From Symmetrospora coprosmae (Eukaryota; Basidiomycota; Cystobasidiomycetes; Symmetrosporaceae), in contig VUYT01000007.1 in the NCBI GenBank assembly GCA_008802785.1, forward strand, positions 714,842-778,841: a DNA stretch of 64,000 bases, read 5' to 3'. The notes beneath the pieces were generated by a model that saw only the letters and a list, made by a program, of their open reading frames with translations, searched no databases and was not told the DNA's origin. Of this stretch, positions 1 to 9,110 are shown in pieces. A program made the position numbers and the translations under genes. The number at the start of each line of letters is the position of its first letter. Position 1 is the first letter of the stretch.

Positions 1-33
1 GAGGCCTGACTGAGAGACACTGACCACATGTGC

Positions 34-55
34 ACTGGCACTGGCACTGGCACTG
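34..55. repeat. ACTGGC hexanucleotide tandem repeat
   Basis: Between three and four copies of the unit ACTGGC lie near the left edge of the window. The remaining sequence from 1 to 366 shows no supported gene and is probably the upstream region of the membrane-protein gene that starts at 367. Confidence 0.6.
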
Positions 56-366
56 ATGCAGGCCCCTCATCATTTACTCATCAGGGCACATCTCCGTACA
101 GTCTTCGCATTCTGCCATCCTTCCATCCCGACTCGCAGTTCATCTCCGTCTGCTCGACCCCTTGACATCGCTACAGGTACTCTCGTTCAACGTATACGCC
201 TCAAGACCTCATCCAGGCCGGCAGCTCTGCGCAAGCCTGCAGCGCGGCTTTGAGGCGCACCCTCATCGCCTTGGACACTTTGCACGCCACCCCCTTTTGT
301 TCAGCAGCCCGTCAGCAGTATTAGGTCCAGCCTTGACAGCTGTCGTACAGCAGACTCTTCTGCACG

Positions 367-2537
367 ATGAGCGCTCTCCTCAGCTCCCTCCCTATCGCCT
401 CTCCTTCCGTCATCGCACCCTTGCTGGCCGCACCACCAGCGGCAGTCTCGAGCTCAGCCTCTGCCGCAGAACGCTTCATCGCCACTGCAAAGATGGCACA
501 GAACCCGTCCTTCTTTGACGGCAAGGAGAAATTCAATCATGCCATCTACGTCAGCCTCGACGTCGTCGTTGGCTTTACCATATTGGCGCTGGTGAGTGCC
601 TGAGCCTTCCAGCCTGGCAGCAAGGCGCTGCCATTCAGGCACCGCATCACGTGCAGTCGTGGACAGCGCATCCACGGCGCATGCGACGACAAGCGAGAGT
701 CGTTACGAGCGCAGAGAGCTGACGTTCCCGCACTGCCCGCTCCAGATTGTCTCGCTCGCCGCTCTCGGTGTCCAACTTGCGCGGAAGGATCAGCGAAAGC
801 TCGCCCAGAAGACCGTCAAGGCGGAAGGCGTCTACTTCCTGCCGCACTCACCCATCCTCGCACCCGTCATGGTGTCGTGCTATTGCATCGTGGCCATCGC
901 GACCGCACTGGTGCTGCGCGCGTATCTGTGGAGAGGCTCGGCACTCGTAGTCATCCAGCGTGTGAGTACCACTTCCCTGCCGCCATTACCGGGCCTGACT
1001 GTGCGCAAAGCTGACACCTCCCAATTATTTACGTAATCTCATGGTTCACAGCTGAGTCTCCTTCTTCCGACACCCCTCCTCTTCTGGGCCTGGTACTCCG
1101 CCTCGGCCAACGCTTTTGCCTGGCACCTGACACCGCCAGGCAGCGCGCGAACGTCCAGATACCTGCGCTTCAAGCCCATGACGCTCAACGTCATCTGCTG
1201 GGTCGCACCTCTGGCCATCTTCCTCATCCAGCTCGTGATCGTCGGTCTGTGGCCCATCAAGGTAGCGCGCTCGATGCAGGCCGCCGCTGCATACGCGGCC
1301 GCCAAAAGCAGCCTGACGGCGGGCGACCCGCGCCTGCAGGACGCGCTCGATGCGGCGTACACGACCAAACGCATTTCTGAGCTCTACTACCAGTCTTCGT
1401 GGGGCGTTTGGGCCGTCGCGTACGGCGCGTGCTGGGTCGTCTACACCATCTACTCGTGCCTGCTGCTCAGCCTGCTCTCGCGGCAGATGGCCTTTGTCGA
1501 CACGCTCGGCGGGCACGGCAGCCAGACTGGCGCGCCCGTGTCGGGACGTAGCAAAGAGAAGGAAACGGAAGAGCAAGATGGCCGTGAGGAGAAAGGGCAA
1601 GCACAGAGTCAGAGCATTGCGCGCAAGACTTCGGCAACATTCAAGCACGCAAGCTCGTCGACGCTCAAGCTCATCCGGCGTAGCTCGGGCTCGGACTTGC
1701 ATTACATCAGCAAGCGCGAACTCCTCCGGCGCAACAGCAAGCTCGTCGCGGGCGAGCTGATCGCGTACTCTGTCTTTACGCTCGCGTGGATGTTCCTCGC
1801 CATTGTCAAGGCGGTGATGGGTGAGCTGACCATCATCTCTCGCTGGAAGCCGCCGACTGCCGAGCTGACCTTGCCCACTGCATCGCAAACTTGATACAGG
1901 CTATCGGATACTCAACAATCCTCAGACGGGCCCAATCACGGTCCTCGGCGAGCTGTACGACTCAACAATCTTCGGCCTCGTCGTCGTCACACTCCTTCTC
2001 GTCCGTGGAGTCAACATCCTGCGCAACCGCAAAGCCGACCTCGAGGCCGCTGCTGTGACCAGTACCTCGACTTCCCAGCAGCAGACGGCGAGCGCGCATA
2101 CGGCGCCGCTCCGCATGGCCCCTAGCAGGGCGGATACTACTAGCGACCTCGCCACGCGGCGGGGGAACAACCCGCTTTCCATCTCGCTCAACGTTGGCAG
2201 CTACGTCGTCGTCGGGCCGTCCAACCCAACGACCCCGTCGACAGCAGGACGCATGCCGCGAGAACAGGATGAAGTACATCTCACCCTTCCGACGCTAGCA
2301 TTGTCGCCTGGCGAGGGATGCAGGAGCGACCTGAGCACACCGCTGCACACGCCTGCACATGAGTACTTTGAGCTCGGGAGCCACCAGGAGAAAGGCGGGC
2401 TGGGCCAGGTCCGGCGCAAGTCGTCCGTTACCTTTCTGGACGAAGTCTTGTGTGCGCGCGAGCTGCAGAGTGGCGCTGCCTCGCTCGGAGCCATTGTGGC
2501 CTCGCCCAGGATCGACACGGAGGCGCCGGCCGTCTAG
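367..2537 (+). CDS. Seven-transmembrane membrane protein, function unknown
   Basis: Four exons (367-591, 746-961, 1052-1820, 1900-2537) join in phase with GT-AG junctions to give about 615 residues. I count seven hydrophobic segments: one in exon 1, one in exon 2, four in exon 3 and one at the start of exon 4. A long polar loop (around residues 270-320, with the run KEKETEEQDGREEKG) lies between segments 5 and 6. The last ~190 residues are a polar, Ser/Thr/Pro-rich tail. The layout of an N-terminal head, seven TM helices and a long cytosolic tail resembles a fungal GPCR-like or sensor protein, but I see no diagnostic family motif, so this is topology only. The start at 367 is the first ATG that reads cleanly into segment 1. 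The gene is convergent with COA6. Confidence 0.7.
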
Positions 2538-3037
2538 CTGGAATGAGCAGGCCCAATCCCGTCCAAGAAGAAGACGACAGGAGTGCGAGAGTAGCCAAGT
2601 ACGTCAGTCGTCGGATAAAACATAGATAGCCATCGGTGCAAGGCAAGGGAAGGAAAAGCAAAGCTGTTGTTGTAGCGCATAACGGTACGGTGCAGAGGTG
2701 CAAAAAGGGCGGAAGGCACGACTGGACGAATGGAGTGCTTTCGATGGTGTCAAATGCGCGTATGATACAGATGCGTGTTCTCTTCTCCTGGAGCATCGGG
2801 CTCGCTACCCTGCTTCTGCAAGGGGTGGCGGCTCTTTTGCGTTTCCTCTTGGGATCCTTCCCCTTTGCCATCTCGCCCCAGGAAGCGGCTACTGTACGGC
2901 TTTGCCATGTATGTCTGCCTCTCCCCGCATGCTTGCGATGTGCCATCACGTCCTTGGTGCATCACCGGTACTTTCCGCGTCTCTGCCTATGAAGCCGGCG
3001 GACTTCTCCCTCCTTCTGCAGCATGTGTACGATGCGC
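2538..3037. other. Convergent intergenic spacer
   Basis: This 500-bp stretch between the stop codons of the seven-TM gene (plus) and COA6 (minus) must hold both 3' UTRs and terminators. I see no coding sequence that looks real and no structured element. Confidence 0.5.
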
Positions 3038-3429
3038 TTATTGCCCGCGCTGCTGCTGCGAGGGTGCTCCTCCTCCGATGGATGCCGCGTTGTTGGCAAT
3101 GACGCCTGCGTCCTGGGCGTACATGCGATCCTGCTGCGCCTGGAGCTGCCTGCGCTTGATGAAGTAGTCGACCTGGCGGGACATCCATGTACACAGGCAG
3201 TCAGCTCGCGCAACGGGGTGGGTGGGTCATACAGCACTGCAGGATGCGATGCGAGCACACCCACCCAGCTCGCCGCGCAGTCCTTCTCAAACAGTGCGCG
3301 CTGCTTCTTGCACGCCGACGCATCCTCGCCTGTCCGCGTCATGCACTCGAAGAAGCCGTCCCGCGCGTCCCAGCATGCTTTGCGCGCAGAGCGATTCGGT
3401 GCGCCCGTCCCTTCTGCTGCGTCTGCCAT
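3038..3429 (-). CDS. COA6: Cytochrome c oxidase assembly factor 6 (COA6)
   Basis: Two exons (3429-3265 and 3172-3038) separated by a 92-bp intron encode 99 residues. The core carries twin-cysteine spacing: CWDARDGFFEC (C-x9-C) followed by CKKQRALFEKDC (C-x10-C), as in the COX6B-like, CHCH-type COA6 family. In that family the protein is a mitochondrial intermembrane-space factor needed for copper delivery to the Cox2 CuA site of complex IV. The tryptophan after the second pair (AASW) and the basic VDYFIKRR segment that follows in exon 2 also fit. The C-terminus is a short Gln-rich tail. The ATG at 3429 lies just downstream of a GTC/GCC-repeat leader. Upstream in-frame extension is Arg-rich translation of that repeat and was not used. 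Confidence 0.9.
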
Positions 3430-3473
3430 GGTGTACGGATCCTGTGTGCGATGTGGAATGAGGGAGAAGCCCT

Positions 3474-3513
3474 GTCGCCGTCGCCGTCGCCGTCGTCGTC
3501 GTTGCCGTCGTCG
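3474..3513. repeat. GTC/GCC trinucleotide microsatellite in COA6 leader
   Basis: About forty bases of nearly perfect CGT/CGC triplets lie 45-85 bp upstream of the COA6 ATG. On the minus strand they would translate as poly-Arg, which argues that they are untranslated leader rather than coding sequence. Confidence 0.7.
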
Positions 3514-3564
3514 ATGGACCTCGTGCCCGCCTGCACCCGCCGCTGCTGATGATGGATGATTCAG

Positions 3565-3589
3565 CCTCTCCTCTCCTCTCCTCTCCTCT
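3565..3589. repeat. CTCTC pyrimidine tandem repeat
   Basis: Five copies of a CTCTC unit lie in the ~240-bp divergent region between COA6 (minus) and the glutathione transferase (plus). Pyrimidine tracts of this kind are common in fungal promoters. Confidence 0.6.
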
Positions 3590-3671
3590 GCTCCAACCAC
3601 ACCGCATGCAAAGGATATTGAGCAAGAGCACCGCAGCAGCTTCATCAAGACTGTCCCTGCACACTCGAGCA

Positions 3672-4936
3672 ATGTCGTCCAACATCACCCTCTACACGTT
3701 TGTGCGTCGTCGGTCTCTCCGCGTCTGCGGAGACGGCATACCGGGGCATCGACCTTCACCGTCCAGCAGCGAGCCTTCTTGATCTGACCTGACTCGCTCT
3801 CTCCTGTTCACTGCTCAGGGCACGCCGAATGGGTTCAAGGTAGGCTCACCGTCAGGCCAAGTCCGTCCCTGCCAGCGCTGAACCACGACATCTATATAAC
3901 ACGCCCGACGCAGGCCAGCATCGTCCTTGAGGAGCTCGGCATTCCCTACAAGGCAGAGATCGTCGACATCACCAAGAACACCCAGAAGGAGGATTGGTGC
4001 GGTTGTGTTTCCCCCGTGTCTTCTACATCGCTGACGATCGACGGCCTTCGCTGACGAAGCAATGCGCGTTGATGAACCCCGTAACACAGGTTCCTGAAGA
4101 TCAACCCCAACGGCGTGAGCATACTCAAACTGTCCTCTCCCGTACGCTCTTCGCTGACGGCTCTGCTCTGCCCCACCCGCGCGATTTGCTTTGCGCGACC
4201 CACGATGCCTCCGCCCCCCTGCAGCGCATTCCCGCACTCAAGGACGGCGAGCTGCGCGTCTTTGAGACGATTGCCATCATGCAGTACCTTGTCGATAAGT
4301 ACGACAAGGACAACATCCTGTCCTTCCCGCACGGCAGCGACGAGTACTACGAGCTCCTCAGCTGGCTCGCCTTCCAGCAGGGCGGGATCGGGCCCATGCA
4401 GGGGCAGGCGAACCACTTCATCGCCATGGCGGGGGCGAAGTCAGAGTACGGCCAGAAGCGCTACCTTGACGAGACGAAGCGACTCTACTCTGTCCTCGAG
4501 AGCCAGCTGTCCAAGACGGACTACCTTGTCGGCAACAAGTACACGATCGCCGACATTGCCAACTTCAGCTGGGTTCGGTAAGTCCTTGCGCTCCCATTCG
4601 CTACCGAGCAAGCCCAGACTGATTCCCTCCGAACGCACACTAAAAAAGCGCCGGGTGGATGATTGAGATTGATCTCAACGAGTTTCCTGCCGTAAAGAAG
4701 TGGACTGACAGGATTGAGGCCCGCGAGGCCGTCAAGAAGGGCGTCAAGGTCGGGTCGAGCCGCTCTCCGGAGGAGATGAAGAAGGCCTTTGCCGACGTGC
4801 GTCTTCCACGGAATTCCATTCGTGTATGTATTGCGTGGCTGACAGATCGGTGGTTCCCGTCCATCCGCACTGCCTCTTTACGCGTCGCCAGATGCGAGCG
4901 AAGGTCGCAGCCATGGACAACAGCGACAAGCACTAG
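3672..4936 (+). CDS. Glutathione S-transferase, Ure2p-like
   Basis: Seven exons (3672-3701, 3819-3839, 3914-3996, 4090-4114, 4225-4577, 4649-4796, 4892-4936) join in phase to give 234 residues, a usual GST length. The N-terminal thioredoxin-like domain shows the order TLYTFGTPNGFK, VLEELGIPY, INPNGRIPAL and ETIAIMQYL, which is typical of Ure2p-like and bacterial-type fungal GSTs. The cis-Pro lies in RIPAL and the glutathione-contacting region in FETIAI. The C-terminal helical domain contains YTIADIANFSW, matching the conserved N-capping/hydrophobic-staple region. Predicted role: glutathione conjugation or peroxidase detoxification in the cytosol. Exon 2 is only 21 nt and exon 4 only 25 nt, so gene callers may skip them. 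The substrate is unknown. Confidence 0.9.
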
Positions 4937-5521
4937 TCGTCTGCGCTCTTGTACCGTACGGCTAGGATGCATGAGAGTGTTCAAGCGTTCCAACAGTACA
5001 AGCGCTGTGCATTGCCTCGTGGATCTGTGCTGCCTGTGTCGTGGAAACGATGTGAGGCGCCGGCTCGCGGAACCCGGCTCATAGGGACCGCGCGGTGGGG
5101 CCCACATCAGGGACGTTGATCCCGAAGGGCTTCAATCGCACGGTTGTGAATGTGCAGGGACCAGACGGTCACGGCTCTTCTGTCACTTGAGACTTGAGAC
5201 TTGCGGCGAGGGAGACGACTGTATCTCCACAAATTGTGGTAGCTTTTTCTCGGTCTCATCCTGCCGGCCCGAGATGCCGGGGCTGCGGAAGTTGAGGCGG
5301 AGCTCTTCCTTAGCTTCTTCTTCAGCTCCTGGCTCTTCATGCATATGCATCGCATCGATATTCTTCCATCTAACGAGCTTGGTTGTTCACAGACGCACAC
5401 GTAGTACACTCCACATGCTCTCTCCAGTCCCTCCGCCTCGCGCGTAGCCTCCCCTTGCTGCTCACGAGTATCAGCACACTGCCTGCCTGCATGCATGATG
5501 TCGGCTGCAGGAAGAACAACC
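4937..5521. other. Intergenic region
   Basis: This holds the GST 3' end and the probable promoter and leader of the following plus-strand gene. Long minus-strand open frames here are low-complexity shadows. Nothing else is recognisable. Confidence 0.4.
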
Positions 5522-8500
5522 ATGGCAGACGACGTGCAGATGTACGTCAAGCCTGAAGCTATCCACCAGTCCAAGCCTCGGGTAACGCAACTGGACCGGC
5601 GCTCCTCCTCGGACAGCTTTGAGAGCTTGCTGTCGCTCAATGTACTGGCTTCCGAGCTACTGGAAGACGAGGATGTCGTCTCGCTCGAGCAGGTGGATCC
5701 CAGTCGTGAGTTGCCCTTCACACGCCTGCGTACAACCATGAAGCTCTTGATTGGTCTCCGTACATGCTCACGTTCTATCTGCTCGTCATGCAAAGGCATC
5801 TCCCCGTCACGATCAGTCACCTCGAGACGCCAGCCGAAAAAGCCAGAACCAGGACGGACGCGCCCTCTGCACGACGAGCTGCCAGGTGGGCTCTTTCGAC
5901 GCTGTCGCACATCGATATGTCTCTTGTTATCTGATCATCATGTCCCTGCTGCATGCGGCCCCGCAGCCTCGACGCCCAGCTTTGCGACCCTGTATGACCG
6001 CTCTACGAACTCGCCCAGCAAGCTCAAGCACACCCGCCACGACTCGGCTCTCAGCACTGCATTCTCGCAGGCGACTACTACAGGCACAGGAGAGCAGTCG
6101 AACGTGTCGCACGTCAGCCTCACAAGCACCCATGAGACATCCGAATTTGAGGACGCAGAGCTCGAGGAAGCCAGCTCCCCGAGACGAGCCGGCCCGAACT
6201 TGAATACCCACAAAAGCGAGGTTCTGGACGCTTCGGGCGTAGAAGACCAGGCAGATCTCGGTGCAGGTGCAGGACGGACAGCAGCGCAGCATGACCAGGC
6301 CCATGAGTCTGCGCCTGGGTACGCTGGCCTATCGACCAAAGAGGAAGGAGGGGCAGCTGCCGGTCAGGCATATGCACCTAGGGCATGGCAGCCTCGACTG
6401 GGTCTCACAGACCACAACGAGCATGCCCCCTTCAGCAACCTGACACAATTGCGGTCAGAGGCTCTGCTCCGACCCAGGCCGTCCGTCGACGAGAGCGTTG
6501 CGAGCGAGACGCGCGAAGACTTTCGCTCTGCGCGGAGCTTCCAAGAGCCAGACACGGGCTCCACTTCGGACGAGGCAGAGGAGGGTATGCGGATGCACGA
6601 GACAGAGGCACGGACACCACTGGCACTCCCGACGTCTGCCGACCCGCCTTTCTTCCCTGCTGCTCCGGGTGCCTCGGAGAGTCACGCCCCGCAGGACACC
6701 GTCTCAGCCGGCACGACACCACCCACAGCAGTGACCATGCCGCCAAACATGAAGATATCCGAATGGCTTAGACAGCAGTACGATCAAGGGGTCCGGGCCA
6801 GTTCACCGCCTACTTCGCCCATCCGGCCCACACGGAACCTTAACCGTATCGTCGGACACACGACTATCGGTGGACCCTCTCGAGCGCCCAACGGCACAGT
6901 CAGTGCGCCCCAGACTCCGGCCAAGGCGCGCCTCGACGAGTCCTTCGGCAGTACCCTCGACCGTCCTCCTGCAGCCGAATCGAGCAGCCCGCCCGTGCCG
7001 AGCAACGTGCCTGACTCTCCCGGCCGTCAGCACCGCGCCCAGCTGCTGGGCCAGCTGATCGAGCTCGACTTTGGCGACTTTGCACCCCAGCTGTTCCCGC
7101 GCGGGCCCGTGGACGAGCAGAACGCGCCGCTTTGGCATCCCGACGAGTATGTCGGGCCCATTAACGTCAACGCCAGATCGGACTCGGCGCTCGCTGGCGG
7201 ATTCTGCACGCCTCTTCGAAGGAACAGGAGCACAGGGTCGACATTCTTACTGAGCGTCAGTGGACGGAAGAGGGGGAACAGTCGGGGAAGTGTGCAAATG
7301 CTCGACACTGCCGTTGCGCAAACCGCAGCGGATGCAAGTGGGAAGAGCGGGCAAGGTACCGGAAGTTCTGTGCCAGCTTGGAGACCTGGGCATCACCGGG
7401 GAACTTCAGATCCAGGCTTGCTATCGGAATTTGGCACGCTGCGCAGAGCCGACACGGGACCACCTGTAGGCGGTCAGCAGCGCGATCTGCTCGCGAGTGC
7501 TCGAGAGTCCGGTCGGGGCGACAGAGCTGGGACTGCCGGCGGCGCCGCATCACCCGTCATCGAGCAGTGGAGCAGGCTGTGGGACTGGAGTCGCGGCTCG
7601 ATCAACGACCTCCTGCTACCCATCAACCCACCTCCTTCGACGTTTCCGCGACAAATGCGGCGTACCAGCATGCAAGGCGCCAACGGCGACGCAGCTGGGA
7701 TTTCGCCGGAGGCAACCAGCAGTAGCAAGCCCTCGGCATCTGCCGCTTCCACTCCTGCACGACCATGGGCTTCACACAAGCGCAGTATCAGTAGCGCAGC
7801 CTCATCCCTCTTCTCGCGCCCGTCACTGGCGCTGGGCAGGTCGCACCGCAGCCGCAGCGGCACTGCCAACTCCGACCTTGAAGGCTCCAGTCCTAGACCA
7901 TCTCCTTTGGGCACGCCGGCTCCAAAGCTCTTCGCTTCCGAGTCGGACGCGACCAGCCGACAATCTCCTGCGATGGACGCTGCGTCTTGGCACCACGGGC
8001 ACTCGCATGCGCGGTCTGCTTCAGAGCCGACGCGCAAGCCGTCAATTACGTCTCACCGCGTGCCACCGCCCCAGCTGCCTGCGACACCTTTGAGCGATTC
8101 GGCCGAGAACCTCGGTCAGCAGGCTGATCACAACGGCCTCTCGAGACTTGAGGGTGCGGCAGCCAGGCCTATGTATGTCACCGTCTCGCAACAAAGCGCC
8201 AACACCGCCAGAGATAACGGCTCCTGTGCGTCCCCTCCCGCCTCGCCCATCTCGCGCGCCAACGACCTTGCCCTCGCGCAGGCGCAGGTCCAGGCTCAAA
8301 GGCACGCACACGCCGATGGACGGATGCAGGAACGGCAGTCGCCACAGCAGCTGCACGCCTATGAGCAGCCTTCCCGGGCAGCGAGCTGGTCGTCCTCGCT
8401 CGCCTCGCTCCGCTCCCGGGGCACCAAGAAGCGCAGCCAGGAGGAAGGGCGGCGCATCGCCGAGCTCGCAAATGCTCAGGTCGTGCGTGATGCTGAATAC

Positions 8501-8599
8501 CGCGCAATGCTTGTGAGCAAGTTCAAGGCGAGCGGTGCTGGCAACGGCGCTGCGGCGGAGACGAGGGAGCCGGCCTCGCCTACCACCCAGGCCGCGTGA
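5522..8599 (+). CDS. Large Ser/Pro-rich, probably disordered protein
   Basis: A single frame is open from 5495 to 8599. I prefer the ATG at 5522 because its context (AACC-ATG-GCA) is strong. A likely intron at 5706-5966 (GTGAGT...CCGCAG) is exactly 261 nt, so the frame stays open across it. Its translation is basic and Cys-rich, unlike the acidic, Ser-rich sequence on both sides. Spliced length is about 938 residues. Composition is dominated by Ser, Pro, Ala and Thr with many SP/TP sites. Islands of order include ISEWLRQQYDQG, QLIELDFGDFAPQLFP and QWSRLWDWSRGSINDLLLP. The last 60 residues are charged and possibly helical (GTKKRSQEEGRRIAEL). No catalytic domain is recognisable. Short hydrophobic motifs in a phosphorylatable chain suggest a scaffold or signalling adaptor, but this is only inference. 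Confidence 0.65.
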   Translation: MADDVQMYVKPEAIHQSKPRVTQLDRRSSSDSFESLLSLNVLASELLEDEDVVSLEQVDPSRELPFTRLRTTMKLLIGLRTCSRSICSSCKGISPSRSVTSRRQPKKPEPGRTRPLHDELPGGLFRRCRTSICLLLSDHHVPAACGPAASTPSFATLYDRSTNSPSKLKHTRHDSALSTAFSQATTTGTGEQSNVSHVSLTSTHETSEFEDAELEEASSPRRAGPNLNTHKSEVLDASGVEDQADLGAGAGRTAAQHDQAHESAPGYAGLSTKEEGGAAAGQAYAPRAWQPRLGLTDHNEHAPFSNLTQLRSEALLRPRPSVDESVASETREDFRSARSFQEPDTGSTSDEAEEGMRMHETEARTPLALPTSADPPFFPAAPGASESHAPQDTVSAGTTPPTAVTMPPNMKISEWLRQQYDQGVRASSPPTSPIRPTRNLNRIVGHTTIGGPSRAPNGTVSAPQTPAKARLDESFGSTLDRPPAAESSSPPVPSNVPDSPGRQHRAQLLGQLIELDFGDFAPQLFPRGPVDEQNAPLWHPDEYVGPINVNARSDSALAGGFCTPLRRNRSTGSTFLLSVSGRKRGNSRGSVQMLDTAVAQTAADASGKSGQGTGSSVPAWRPGHHRGTSDPGLLSEFGTLRRADTGPPVGGQQRDLLASARESGRGDRAGTAGGAASPVIEQWSRLWDWSRGSINDLLLPINPPPSTFPRQMRRTSMQGANGDAAGISPEATSSSKPSASAASTPARPWASHKRSISSAASSLFSRPSLALGRSHRSRSGTANSDLEGSSPRPSPLGTPAPKLFASESDATSRQSPAMDAASWHHGHSHARSASEPTRKPSITSHRVPPPQLPATPLSDSAENLGQQADHNGLSRLEGAAARPMYVTVSQQSANTARDNGSCASPPASPISRANDLALAQAQVQAQRHAHADGRMQERQSPQQLHAYEQPSRAASWSSSLASLRSRGTKKRSQEEGRRIAELANAQVVRDAEYRAMLVSKFKASGAGNGAAAETREPASPTTQAA

Positions 8600-9110
8600 G
8601 AGCCATGTGTCCTCAAGGACACCTCATCTACACACGAAAAGAGCATACTTGTCGCTCAATCGATCTGTACCGTACCACTATTCAGTCCCCTTGCCGCCCG
8701 GCTGTGCGGACAAGCACCGCTTATGTAGCCTCATCATTAGTGCAGCGACACGGAAAATTGCGATGCCATTCTTGACCATGTTTTGAGCGCCACGCGCTGC
8801 GTCTCCCATGGGAGTCTTGGCGGGGTAGCGAGAGCAGCAGAAAAGCGGACGACGGAGGGCGACACTGCCAGCAAGGCGCTGGTACTTTCGGGCGCCTGAC
8901 ATACAAGAACAGCTTACTCTGGTGCGGCCAAGCTGCTGCCTCTGCGCCCTCGCAGAGTGCGAGCATTACACCACATCTTCCATCGATGAGGTCACCACGC
9001 TCAGAAATTCTCCTTGCCGTAAATGAACTTTGTCCCATCCTCTCCGCCGCTCGACCATTTGTTACACATAGCGTGGAGAGCTGAAGACACCGGCTAGACG
9101 CGCACGCCCG
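8600..9110. other. Convergent intergenic spacer
   Basis: This lies between the stop codons of the Ser/Pro-rich gene (plus) and the NADPH oxidase gene (minus). Only weak, shadow-like open frames are present. Confidence 0.4.

Noticed and set aside
1046-1888. A 280-codon minus-strand frame opposite the seven-TM gene
   Set aside because: It is an antisense shadow of a well-supported coding exon with Arg/Ala bias and no domain.
3430-3672. N-terminal extension of COA6 with a poly-Arg run
   Set aside because: It is the translation of a GTC/GCC microsatellite. The shorter ATG gives a normal-length COA6.
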